Positions 44,001 to 52,372 of a DNA stretch of 64,000 bases are shown piece by piece. The first letter of the stretch is position 1, and each line of letters begins with the position of its first letter. Below the pieces are notes generated by a model. That model was not told the DNA's origin and ran no database searches. It saw nothing but the letters and a program-made list of their open reading frames with translations. The stretch is from Pedobacter sp. BS3 (GTDB taxonomy: Bacteria; Bacteroidota; Bacteroidia; Sphingobacteriales; Sphingobacteriaceae), in the NCBI RefSeq assembly GCF_008274585.1, contig NZ_VTRT01000001.1, forward strand, positions 806,001-870,000. The letters are read 5' to 3'. Position numbers and translations under genes: made by a program.

Positions 44001-45485
44001 CAAACAGGTATATTGAAAAATACCATCAGCTATTACAACGTAACCTGGGATAATCCGGGGCAAACCAAATATTATGCTTTCCAGGGAAACCTGGTGGAGA
44101 ACATTCGTGGCAAGTTTACAGTTAACAACACCGGTTCACAATATTTAGCTTTATTGAATGCTAATGGTACTGTTGGTCTGGGAAGTTATGAACAAAACGG
44201 TGGCAGGGTGCTGGTGCGAGAAAACAGTACGGTAAATGCGGTAATTAATGTTGCCGGAGATTTTATGGTGAACGGGGGTACATTGGAGTCTAACTCCGCC
44301 GTTTCGGTTGAAATTAACCTGAAAGGCGCTGATAGTAAATATCAATATAATGATGCCACAAATTTGCTAACAGGGCTAAAGATAGATGTAACCGGCAATT
44401 ACACATTACAATCGCCTTTAACTGTTAATAATTTAAACATAGCTGATGGTAAGATCACTTTGGGTGATAACACCTTAACAGCAAGTACAGTTGCCAGAAC
44501 GGGTACCGGCTATATTGTTACCAATGGAGCAGGAACATTGACTGTTAAGAGTGTTGGCCCAACCGATGTTCTGTTTCCTGTTGGTACGGCATCGGGTTAT
44601 AATCCACTTATTCTTTCTAATACCGGAACCATAAGCGACTTTGCGGTTAAAGTTAAAACCGGGCTTGATCATACCTTACCCAGCAACAATTCAAAATCAG
44701 TGAATCTGCAATGGGATGTTACGCCAGCTACAGCAGGAGGAAAAGTAGACATTACTTTTCAGTGGAATACCGCCGACCAGAACAGTGGCTTTGATATAGC
44801 TTCGCCGGTAGTAGCCGCTAATTATCATAACGGCAGTTATGTGGGATATACCGCAACGGTAAGCGGTTCAAACCCTTATATGGCAAAAATTACCGGGATT
44901 GACATATTTAGCCCTTTTGTAGTTGCCAACGAGTTGGCCCTGCCGCTAAAAATGCTATCGTTTACAGCAAAATTAACTCAACAGTTAACGCCTTCGGTAG
45001 TATTAAACTGGCAAACTGCCGATGAAGTAAATACTTCAAATTTTGAAGTTGAACGTGCAGGTGCAGACTTAGTTTTCGTTAAAATTGGGTCGCAGTCGGC
45101 GTTTAATACTTCGGGAACTAACAATTATTCATTCACAGATGTAATGCCTATGGATGGCACCTCTTATTACCGTATTAAGCAGGTGGATTTGGATGGCAAG
45201 TACAGCTACAGTGGCATACGAGCTGTAGAAAATGCCGGTACGCTAAAATTAGCCTTATATCCTAATCCCGTTTCAGAAAAATTAAGTATTCAATGCGGAA
45301 AAGTAAGCGGTAATACCCAGATCCGTATTATAAGTATTGACGGGAAGGTTGTGTTCACATCAGGTACAATTAATGCGCTATCGGCACCTTATACAGTTGA
45401 TGTTTCGGGATTAAAGGCCGGATTTTATTCCGTGCTGTTTACAAGTGGCAATAACAAACTATCTGGCGCTTTCATAAAGCAATAA
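41094..45485 (+). CDS. Large modular T9SS pectinesterase (CE8)
   Basis: This is a 1463-residue secreted protein. The signal peptide is about residues 1-26. A CE8 pectinesterase domain fills about 28-340, with the catalytic motifs GGQDTFLG, GVVDFIFGNS and YVLGRPWQND. A fibronectin-like region follows (about 355-455), then beta-rich domains including ITPPANFEVSADNGTTWYNS and, from about 780, a glycan-binding-like beta-helix rich in NGT/NNGT repeats. The last 80 residues start LALYPNPVSEKLSI and form a type A sorting domain, so the protein exits through the type IX system and is bound to the surface. It is 4-5 times longer than usual CE8 enzymes. Own operator-driven promoter; strong terminator after it. 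Confidence 0.9.
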   Translation: MKTFFTFPLRVCLMFVGLLCSTYVKAASYDAVVDKNGTGDYTTIQAALDAAPASATSPYRIYIKSGVYYENLTIAKPFIQFIGESAAKTIITYNNYNGKAIPGGGGTTYGTANSASVIITADDFSAANITFENSTGDAPQALAINVSGDRASFKNCRFLGGQDTFLGYNSKYPQSLYKCYIEGVVDFIFGNSKTVFDECTIYARDRSDNNGSYITASNTRETRGFVFRNCEIIANRGTTKYVLGRPWQNDANTASADKSTAATVFINTKMSSVVKPEGWSVWDAGTDVSKIIYAEYNSMDMSGDPLDVSSRVSWSKQLNSTEAAEYLDNSVMFKDRNNNIWDPYSVFPDGQDVPVNRLAISNFKYVKSGTELTFTWNLNWPESNVTYKLYRITDGGAPVLVNEQTIADNNVNVSYTPATGKETVPPSMSTYEYYVEASSANGTVRSESVMISAIPVINLTGTLQAFKQGSDAPSQSQPITISGEYLQENVTITPPANFEVSADNGTTWYNSANPLILNISGGLLTSKTVLVRLNASAAGTSTGNLTIVSGTGSHNKSIAVSGETYDHPLVNSQSIASLSLAQNAGATYLKEGLESANLDLNTYILSDKTSGTNIPYSTDYGIQFGPTAAGGGWNDNAIKNMTDKSRYIEITLKTASTHEARADSLLFNLAVFQTTGNFALEYSTDDFATSTLLQNTLLNGSPVAGTTYGSFTNGAFALANQNTGAKRYAFALNGATGVRVAAGEQLKVRMYFRTGSSSDGRYITLKDIDFKGSVGLAAAEGDYKTVSSGSWLDVSIWAQMVGGVWTAAATPPHYGTGHTSFIESGHIVTAPNSTDLNTAYNSSYGYVNSTVVREGGKLIVESGKTMNVHHDQLYQIDGELENNGTINNDGKYDLIINGTVTNNGTLKVDQTGSNVYIKGKLINKASVNYNYVTVKDGGVYEHAANSNTMPATITFEDGSTFLISGITTSQTGILKNTISYYNVTWDNPGQTKYYAFQGNLVENIRGKFTVNNTGSQYLALLNANGTVGLGSYEQNGGRVLVRENSTVNAVINVAGDFMVNGGTLESNSAVSVEINLKGADSKYQYNDATNLLTGLKIDVTGNYTLQSPLTVNNLNIADGKITLGDNTLTASTVARTGTGYIVTNGAGTLTVKSVGPTDVLFPVGTASGYNPLILSNTGTISDFAVKVKTGLDHTLPSNNSKSVNLQWDVTPATAGGKVDITFQWNTADQNSGFDIASPVVAANYHNGSYVGYTATVSGSNPYMAKITGIDIFSPFVVANELALPLKMLSFTAKLTQQLTPSVVLNWQTADEVNTSNFEVERAGADLVFVKIGSQSAFNTSGTNNYSFTDVMPMDGTSYYRIKQVDLDGKYSYSGIRAVENAGTLKLALYPNPVSEKLSIQCGKVSGNTQIRIISIDGKVVFTSGTINALSAPYTVDVSGLKAGFYSVLFTSGNNKLSGAFIKQ

Positions 45486-45503
45486 ATTCTTATTTAGAAG
45501 GAA

Positions 45504-45543
45504 GTATAGCCCGAATTCTGCATTGGCAGAATTCGGGCTATAC
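45504..45543 (+). terminator. Perfect 18-bp hairpin terminator
   Basis: The arms GTATAGCCCGAATTCTGC and its exact complement close over ATTG. It lies 19 bp past the pectinesterase stop and insulates the SusC operon promoter. The T-run after it is short (TATTTAAGG). Confidence 0.8.
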
Positions 45544-45588
45544 TATTTAAGGCAGGGTTAACAGTAATGAAAATACCCCACTTTATTT

Positions 45589-45686
45589 GTGCAATCGTTC
45601 CCGGCATCGATTGCACAAATTTTTATCCTGAAACATTAATTTTTTCGGTTTTATCTCTTTAAACTTGTTTTAGGAACTAACCAAAA
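45589..45686 (+). promoter_or_regulatory. Pectin promoter block, copy 3 (98-bp duplication)
   Basis: Duplicate of 40738-40835, with six substitutions. The TAAACTTG box (45660-45667) is 95 bp before the SusC ATG. This is the promoter of the susC-susD operon. Confidence 0.7.
45590..45615. promoter_or_regulatory. Pectin operator, copy 3
   Basis: Identical over all 26 bp to the site at 5750. Here the palindrome continues outward (ATTTG / CAAAT), giving 13-bp arms from 45585 to 45620, the longest of the three. It ends 44 bp before the TAAACTTG box at 45660. Confidence 0.85.
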
Positions 45687-45762
45687 AAGGACTTATAAAT
45701 TGCAAAAACATCAGGTAAGAATTACAGTTAACTGTATTTCGGCTAATCAATCAATTATAAAT

Positions 45763-48700
45763 ATGAAACACGTATTACTTCTTTTCGGTATGCTGTTATT
45801 TCTCGTTTCAGGTGTATATGCCCAAACGCAGCAGGTAACAGGTAAAGTAACAGACAAAACCAGTAACGAGCCGCTTATTGGTGTTAGCATTACAATTAAA
45901 GGAACTACTAAAGGCACGTCTACAGATGCTGATGGAAAATTTAAATTATCGGCGCCCTCAAATGCTGTATTAGTCATCAAATATATCGGATATAAAACCC
46001 AGGAGGTTTCGGTTTCCGGTAAATCCGATTTATCCATTAAAATGGAAACCGCTAACAGCCAGTTAGATGAAGTAGTGGTAATTGGATATGGCACGGTAAA
46101 AAAGAAAGATCTTACAGGCGCAGTTTCATCTGTCAGTGCTGAAACAATATCGGCAGCACCGGTATCATCGGCCCTTGAAGCTATTGCAGGCCGCGTTTCA
46201 GGAGTAAATATCACTACAACAGAAGGTTCTCCCGATGCAGAAATGACCGTACGGGTGAGAGGAGGGGGATCCATTACACAGGATAACTCACCATTATACA
46301 TTGTCGATGGATTCCCGGTAAGCTCGATTGATGATATTGCTCCATCAGATATAGAATCTATTGACGTCTTAAAAGATGCTTCGTCGACCGCAATCTATGG
46401 TTCACGGGGTGCAAACGGTGTAGTTTTGGTTACCACCAAAAACAGTAAAACAGGTAAAACAGCTGTTAGCTATAATGTATTTACCGGGGTAAGAAATCTT
46501 GCTAAGAAAATAGACGTATTAACACCGTATGATTACGCTACCTGGCAATATGAGCGCTCTTTACTTGCCACAAATAAAACAGATGATTACACCAAGTATT
46601 TTGGTAATTACCAGGATATTGATTTATACGCTACCGTACAACCTAATGATTGGCAGGATATTGTTTTTGGCCGCACAGGAAATACGTACAATCAAAACTT
46701 AACCATTAGTGGTGGAAGTGATAAAACAAAATTCAGCCTGAGCCATAGTTTTGTTAAGGATAAAGCCATCATGTTGCTTTCTAACTACGAAAGACAAAAT
46801 ATCAACTTCAAACTAAATCACAAATTGTATGACAAACTTACGCTGGATATTGGCGCACGTTATGCCGACACCAAAATAAACGGAGGTGGCGCCAATGAGC
46901 AAAACGAAGTTTCATCAGCAGATTCCCGTTTAAAATACGCCATGATCTACCCACCATTTCCGGTAACAGGTCTAACTAATTCGGACGAAACAGATGACAG
47001 CTTTAACCTGTACAACCCGGTAGTGGCTATTTCAGATAATGATCAGTATATCCATCGTAAAACCTACAATTTAAATAGTGCGCTTACTTACGAAGTGGTT
47101 AAAAACCTGAAACTCCGCTCAGAAGTTGGTTATGATGGTTATAGAAATGATCAGGACCGGTTTTACGGTACTACCACTTACTATGTAAAAAACATTCCTG
47201 CTGGAGATTATCAAAATCTGCCTGCTGTCATTTTTGCCAATACCAGCCGCAACAGCTTTAGAAATACTAATACCTTAAATTACGATTTTAAGAAATATAT
47301 AAACAAAGATCATAGTTTGAACCTCTTATTGGGAGAGGAATATATTAAAACCATAGAAGGTACATTAACGGATGTGGTACATGGATTTCCAGAATCGTTT
47401 ACTTTCGATGATGCCAGGAGATTATCTACCCAGGGGCTGGCAAACTCTATAGATAATAACTTTTTGCCTGATGATAAGCTATTGTCTTTTTTTGGCAGAG
47501 CAAATTACAGTTATAAAGATAAATATTTGCTTAGCGCCACTTTCAGGGCTGATGGATCTTCAAAATTTTCTAAAGGAAACCGTTGGGGATATTTCCCGTC
47601 CGTTTCGGGAGCATGGAGAATTTCGCAGGAAAGTTTTATGGAAGGAACTAAGTCCTGGCTGGCTGATTTAAAATTACGGGCCAGTTATGGTGCTGCAGGT
47701 AATAATAATATTTCTTCAGGCCAGATGGTACAATCGTTTAATAACTCCACTACTTCCTGGGTTAACGGGTATAATAACTATTGGGCTCCTTCTAAAACAA
47801 TGGCTAACCCCGATTTAAAATGGGAAACTACGGTTACCAGAAATGTCGGGTTTGATTTTTCACTGCTGAATTCTAAGCTTAATGGTACAATTGATGCCTA
47901 TCTTAACCGAACAAAAGATTTACTTGTTCTTTATCCGGTGCCCGGAACAGGTTATGATAACCAATTCCGTAATATAGGTGAAACAGAAAATAAAGGCCTG
48001 GAGTTTTCTTTGAATTGGAGTGCTATCCGGAAAAAGAACTTTGATCTGTCAGTGAATGCCAACATTAACTTTAACAGAAATAAAGTGATCTCGATCGGAG
48101 GACTTGAAAATATTCCTGGTAAATCAGATTGGGCATCGTCTGAGATCGGTACGGATTACCTGATATTAGCAGGTGCTTCAGTGGGACGGATATATGGCTA
48201 CCAAAGCGATGGCAGATATGAGGTTTCAGATTTTAGCGGCTACGATTCAGCTACCGGAAGATGGACATTAAAACCCGGTGTGGCAGATGATAGCCCGGTT
48301 ATCGGTACTGTGCGTCCCGGATCGATGAAATTAAAAGACATTGTTGACGATGGCGACGGTAAAGTAAATGAATCAGATAAAACTTTTATAGGTAATACTA
48401 ATCCCTTACATACCGGCGGTTTTTCAATTACGTCACGAATTTATCAATTTGATATAGGCGCTTATTTTAACTGGAGCTATGGTAACGATGTATATAATGC
48501 TAATAAAATTGAATATACATCTACCAGTAAATACAATTCCAGGAATATGATCGCGATGATGGCAAGTGGCAATCGCTGGACAAACCTGCGTGCCGATGGT
48601 ACCATCAGCAATGATCCGGCCGAACTTGAAGCCATGAATGCCAATACAACCCTGTGGTCGCCATATATGAGCCGGTTTGTTCTAAGCGACTGGGCAGTAG

Positions 48701-48951
48701 AAGATGGTTCTTTTCTACGTTTATCCACCATAACGCTAGGTTATACGCTACCTAAAGCCATATCTTCTAAATTGAAAATGAAAGGCTTACGAATATATGC
48801 TTCGGGTTATAATTTATGGTTATGGACCAATTATTCCGGCTTTGATCCGGAAGTGTCAACCCGCCGCAAAACACCGCTTACACCGGGTGTAGACTATTCA
48901 GCCTACCCCAAAAGCAAATCTTATGTATTCGGTCTGAATGTTAACTTTTAA
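45763..48951 (+). CDS. SusC-like TonB-linked outer-membrane glycan importer
   Basis: This 1062-residue protein starts at the ATG at 45763 with a signal peptide (FLVSGVYAQ). A CarboxypepD_reg domain comes next, then the SusC signature DEVVVIGYGTVKKKDLTGAV. The plug domain contains VRVRGGGSITQDNSPLYIVDG and KDASSTAIYGSRGANGVV. A large beta-barrel ends SYVFGLNVNF. With the SusD lipoprotein 12 bp downstream it forms the import pedal-bin complex for oligosaccharides. The neighbouring pectate lyases make oligogalacturonides the likely substrate. A longer reading from a TTG at 45700 adds 21 residues and would hide the signal peptide. Confidence 0.95.
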   Translation: MKHVLLLFGMLLFLVSGVYAQTQQVTGKVTDKTSNEPLIGVSITIKGTTKGTSTDADGKFKLSAPSNAVLVIKYIGYKTQEVSVSGKSDLSIKMETANSQLDEVVVIGYGTVKKKDLTGAVSSVSAETISAAPVSSALEAIAGRVSGVNITTTEGSPDAEMTVRVRGGGSITQDNSPLYIVDGFPVSSIDDIAPSDIESIDVLKDASSTAIYGSRGANGVVLVTTKNSKTGKTAVSYNVFTGVRNLAKKIDVLTPYDYATWQYERSLLATNKTDDYTKYFGNYQDIDLYATVQPNDWQDIVFGRTGNTYNQNLTISGGSDKTKFSLSHSFVKDKAIMLLSNYERQNINFKLNHKLYDKLTLDIGARYADTKINGGGANEQNEVSSADSRLKYAMIYPPFPVTGLTNSDETDDSFNLYNPVVAISDNDQYIHRKTYNLNSALTYEVVKNLKLRSEVGYDGYRNDQDRFYGTTTYYVKNIPAGDYQNLPAVIFANTSRNSFRNTNTLNYDFKKYINKDHSLNLLLGEEYIKTIEGTLTDVVHGFPESFTFDDARRLSTQGLANSIDNNFLPDDKLLSFFGRANYSYKDKYLLSATFRADGSSKFSKGNRWGYFPSVSGAWRISQESFMEGTKSWLADLKLRASYGAAGNNNISSGQMVQSFNNSTTSWVNGYNNYWAPSKTMANPDLKWETTVTRNVGFDFSLLNSKLNGTIDAYLNRTKDLLVLYPVPGTGYDNQFRNIGETENKGLEFSLNWSAIRKKNFDLSVNANINFNRNKVISIGGLENIPGKSDWASSEIGTDYLILAGASVGRIYGYQSDGRYEVSDFSGYDSATGRWTLKPGVADDSPVIGTVRPGSMKLKDIVDDGDGKVNESDKTFIGNTNPLHTGGFSITSRIYQFDIGAYFNWSYGNDVYNANKIEYTSTSKYNSRNMIAMMASGNRWTNLRADGTISNDPAELEAMNANTTLWSPYMSRFVLSDWAVEDGSFLRLSTITLGYTLPKAISSKLKMKGLRIYASGYNLWLWTNYSGFDPEVSTRRKTPLTPGVDYSAYPKSKSYVFGLNVNF

Positions 48952-48963
48952 TAGAGTCAGGAA

Positions 48964-50739
48964 ATGAAAAAGATCATCAATATATTATTCATAATTACAG
49001 GGATTGCTTTTATAAGCAGTTGTAAAGACACGCTGGAAGCTCCTACCAAATCATCTTTGGATGAATCGGTTATTTTTTCTACCCCCAGCTTGGCTGAAGG
49101 AGCCATTGCTGGTGTTATCCAATCATTTGCAGAAACTAACTCATACCGTGGCAGATTTTTAGTTTACTATGGTATCAATACGGATGCTGAGGTATATAAC
49201 AGCTTAAAATCAGTAGATGATGATAAGGCCCGGTTATCAAACTATAATACCAACGTGAATAACTCTCAAATGAACACAAACGATAATGTGTGGGCAAAGC
49301 TTTATGAGGGCATTGAGCGGGCTAATTTAGCAATCAGAGGATTAAGAACCTATGGACATGTTGAAAGCAACCCGCAGTTGGCGCAAATATTAGGCGAAAT
49401 GCTAACCTTAAGGGCTGTAGTGTATAGTGACCTGGTAAAAGCATGGGGAGATGTGCCTGCCAGGTTTGAGCCGGTAACTTCTGCTACCGCTTACCTGCCC
49501 CGAAGTGATCGGGACGTTATTTATAAACAACTGCTTGTTGATCTGGATTCGGCCGCCAATTTGCTACCCTGGCCTAATGAAACATCAACCACAACTTCGG
49601 TTGAGCGTGTAAATAAAGCGTTTGCCAAAGGCATGAGAGCACGTATAGCCTTAGCTGCTGGTGGATACGGACAACGCCCGGATGGTATTCGTTTAAGTAA
49701 TGATCCTGATTTGGCCCGCGAAAAGATGTATACTATTGCAAAAAATGAATGTCTGGACATCATACAAAGCGGGAAGTTACACTTGCTTGGTTTTGAAGAA
49801 CTTTTTAAAACTTTAAATCAGGAAACTGGTAAAGCCGGTTTGGAATCGATGTGGGAAATCCCGTTTAGCGAAGGCCGCGGTAGGGTGATTTTTGATTTAG
49901 GTGTTAAACATACTACAACCGATAAATATACCGGACAGGCCAAAGGCGGTACGAATGGACCTAATCCCATTATGTTTTATGAGTATGATAAAGACGATGT
50001 TCGTCGCGATGTTACCTGTGTTCCTTATGAATGGACAAGCGGCGTACAGGTTCCGACTAACTTAAATAAATGGTATTTTGGAAAATACCGTTACGAATGG
50101 ATGTCAAGGCGGGTAACTTCTACTAATGATGATGGTCTGAACTGGCTTTACATGCGTTACGCTGATGTACTGTTAATGGCAGCGGAAGCGATCAATGAAT
50201 TAGATGGCCCAACCGCGGCAGCGCCGTACTTAAAACAGGTGCGGGACAGGGCTTTCCCGAACAATCCTGAAAAAGTTGCTCAATATATGTCTGAAGTTAC
50301 AGCAGATAAACCAACCTTTTTCAATGCCATTGTTAACGAAAGAGCCTTGGAATTTACCGGCGAAATGTTACGGAAGTCCGACCTGATTCGCTGGAATTTA
50401 TTAAGCGCCAAACTAAATGAGGCCAAAACAAAATTGCAGCAGCTTGAAAACAGGCAAGGCCAATATGCTGACCTTCCTGCAAAAATTTATTACAAAACAG
50501 CCGCCGATGGAGAAACCGTACAAATTTATGGCTTAAACCACGGCGATACTGATGCACAGGGCGCCTCGTTAGGATATACATCAAATAAATCATGGAAATT
50601 ATCTTCTGACGGAGATGTTGTTACCTATTGGGATGCACTTTTCCGGAGAAACCCGGATACACAGCAGTACTGGCCGATCTGGCAAACATTCTTAGATTCA
50701 TCTAACGGCATGTTAAATAATAATGGTTATAACTTTTAA
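48964..50739 (+). CDS. SusD/RagB-like glycan-binding lipoprotein
   Basis: This 591-residue lipoprotein has a lipobox Cys20 (IAFISSC followed by Lys-Asp). The SusD fold of TPR-like helices is seen in the N-terminal half (LRAVVYSDLVKAWGDVP, MRARIALAAGGYGQ) and the C-terminal family segment NYMRYADVLLM-like (LYMRYADVLLMAAEA) with ERALEFTGEMLRKSDLIRW. It binds the oligosaccharide and closes the SusC barrel. Gap to SusC is 12 bp and to the next gene 11 bp, so the three genes are one operon. Confidence 0.95.
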   Translation: MKKIINILFIITGIAFISSCKDTLEAPTKSSLDESVIFSTPSLAEGAIAGVIQSFAETNSYRGRFLVYYGINTDAEVYNSLKSVDDDKARLSNYNTNVNNSQMNTNDNVWAKLYEGIERANLAIRGLRTYGHVESNPQLAQILGEMLTLRAVVYSDLVKAWGDVPARFEPVTSATAYLPRSDRDVIYKQLLVDLDSAANLLPWPNETSTTTSVERVNKAFAKGMRARIALAAGGYGQRPDGIRLSNDPDLAREKMYTIAKNECLDIIQSGKLHLLGFEELFKTLNQETGKAGLESMWEIPFSEGRGRVIFDLGVKHTTTDKYTGQAKGGTNGPNPIMFYEYDKDDVRRDVTCVPYEWTSGVQVPTNLNKWYFGKYRYEWMSRRVTSTNDDGLNWLYMRYADVLLMAAEAINELDGPTAAAPYLKQVRDRAFPNNPEKVAQYMSEVTADKPTFFNAIVNERALEFTGEMLRKSDLIRWNLLSAKLNEAKTKLQQLENRQGQYADLPAKIYYKTAADGETVQIYGLNHGDTDAQGASLGYTSNKSWKLSSDGDVVTYWDALFRRNPDTQQYWPIWQTFLDSSNGMLNNNGYNF

Positions 50740-50750
50740 TTCATACTATT

Positions 50751-52310
50751 ATGAATACAAACAAAATATATATAATTATCGCTTTCCTAGCTGGTATAGT
50801 AAGCTTATCCGGTTGTAAGGATGATGTGTTGTCCGAAATAACTACCTTAAACGTCAATAGAGCCTTTTCTCCAACTGGATTAACTGCTCAGGTAGTTAAT
50901 AAAACAGGAGTAAAGTTGACATGGAAAGCCGTAAATAATGCTAATTCTTATACCATAGAGATTTTTGACAATGTAGATTTTTCCGGTTCGCCGGTAAAAA
51001 CTATCTCTGATATTTCATTTAGTCAGGTACCTTACACTGTTACTGGTCTTGCTGGAGAAACCCAATACGCAGTAAGAGTAAAAGCTATTGGTGAGAATAT
51101 TGATGACTCTAAATGGGTAACAGCTACATTTGCTACCGATGCAGAGCAAATCTTCCAGGCGGTCGATCCGGATAAGCTAACTGCAAACTCGGTTACACTG
51201 AACTGGCCTGCAGGAGAAACAGCAACCTCTATAGTGCTCACGCCGGGAAATATTACGCATACGGTTACCAGCACTGAAATTACTGCCGGAGAAGCCACTA
51301 TTTCAGGCCTGACCGGAGAAACTACCTATACGGCTAAGCTAATGAATGGCACTAAGGTTCGTGGTACCATAACATTCACTACCTTAATAGATTTAGGCGG
51401 AGCGATCCCTGTTTCTCCAACAGATAACTTAGCAACATTAATTGCAAATGCCACCGGAGGCGAGACTTTTGCCCTGTTACCAGGAGCTTATACCATTAAT
51501 GCCGATATTACTGTTAGTAAATCTATATCCATTAAAGGTGCAAAGCCCACAGATAGGCCGGTTATTACCGGGGCAGTTTTCAGGATAAAGGCTAACGCTG
51601 CTTTTGCGTTAAAAGATGTAGTGCTTGATGGCACAGGAGCGTTAAATAATAACCAGGCTATTATATATGATGAAGCTTCAGATAATGCGTATGGCAATTT
51701 AAATGTACAGGGTTGTGAAATTAAAAACTATGTAAAAGGCATTATATATGTAAACGTTAAAGCCCTGATAGAGTCAGTAAACTATAGTGATAACATTATT
51801 CATGATATCAAATGTGATGGTGGTGATTTTGTTGACTTTAGAAATGGTATAGCAAAAACATTCCTTTTCCAAAACAATACGGTTTATAATAGCAGTAGCG
51901 CTGGTTCAGCCAGGGATATCTTCCGTATGGACGCAGGAGGATCAACAAATTTCCCAAGTATAAATAGTGTGATAAATATATCGAATAACACCTTTAATAA
52001 GATTCCGGTTACTGATGGTAAATCCCGTATGCTATATATCCGCTTAGCGAATCATGGAATTACTTTTTCTAAAAATATTATAGCTAACTCGGGGGCATTT
52101 TATAGTGATCAGGCTGCAACGCATGTCGTTGCTATGGTTGCTAACAATTACTTCAATGCGCCCAAGTTTATTAATGAAGCCACATCTAAAATTAATGATG
52201 CTAATGGTACAACCCTCGACCCTGGCTTTAAATCTCCTGATAGTGGCGATTTTACATTAAGTAATGACGATTTAAAATTAAATGGTATTGGCGCCGCAAG
52301 ATGGCGTTAA
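50751..52310 (+). CDS. Surface lipoprotein with FnIII and DUF4957/DUF5123-like domains
   Basis: This 519-residue protein has lipid Cys22 (VSLSGC followed by Lys-Asp-Asp). One or two fibronectin type III domains follow (about 40-215; SPTGLTAQVVNKTGVKLTWK and LTANSVTLNWPAGE). A right-handed beta-helix makes up the rest (about 225-519; FALLPGAYTINADITV, ISNNTFNKIP, ITFSKNIIAN), as in DUF4957 and DUF5123. Such proteins are regular third members of pectin SusCD operons and are thought to bind pectin at the surface; catalysis is not shown. It ends the transcript: a terminator follows. Confidence 0.85.
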   Translation: MNTNKIYIIIAFLAGIVSLSGCKDDVLSEITTLNVNRAFSPTGLTAQVVNKTGVKLTWKAVNNANSYTIEIFDNVDFSGSPVKTISDISFSQVPYTVTGLAGETQYAVRVKAIGENIDDSKWVTATFATDAEQIFQAVDPDKLTANSVTLNWPAGETATSIVLTPGNITHTVTSTEITAGEATISGLTGETTYTAKLMNGTKVRGTITFTTLIDLGGAIPVSPTDNLATLIANATGGETFALLPGAYTINADITVSKSISIKGAKPTDRPVITGAVFRIKANAAFALKDVVLDGTGALNNNQAIIYDEASDNAYGNLNVQGCEIKNYVKGIIYVNVKALIESVNYSDNIIHDIKCDGGDFVDFRNGIAKTFLFQNNTVYNSSSAGSARDIFRMDAGGSTNFPSINSVINISNNTFNKIPVTDGKSRMLYIRLANHGITFSKNIIANSGAFYSDQAATHVVAMVANNYFNAPKFINEATSKINDANGTTLDPGFKSPDSGDFTLSNDDLKLNGIGAARWR

Positions 52311-52330
52311 TAAGATAAAGATTAGTCAGT

Positions 52331-52358
52331 AAAGGTGGTGCATTTACACCACCTTTTT
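52331..52358 (+). terminator. Intrinsic terminator inside the pectin locus
   Basis: The arms AAAGGTGGTG and CACCACCTTT with a 6-nt loop run into TT. It lies between the surface lipoprotein gene and the first pectate lyase gene, only 15 bp before the latter's ATG. It may lower lyase expression relative to susCD. Confidence 0.75.
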
Positions 52359-52372
52359 AATTATATGGATAT

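Noticed and set aside
45747-46301. 184-codon minus-strand frame opposite the SusC start
   Set aside because: Antisense to the conserved SusC signal peptide and plug region.
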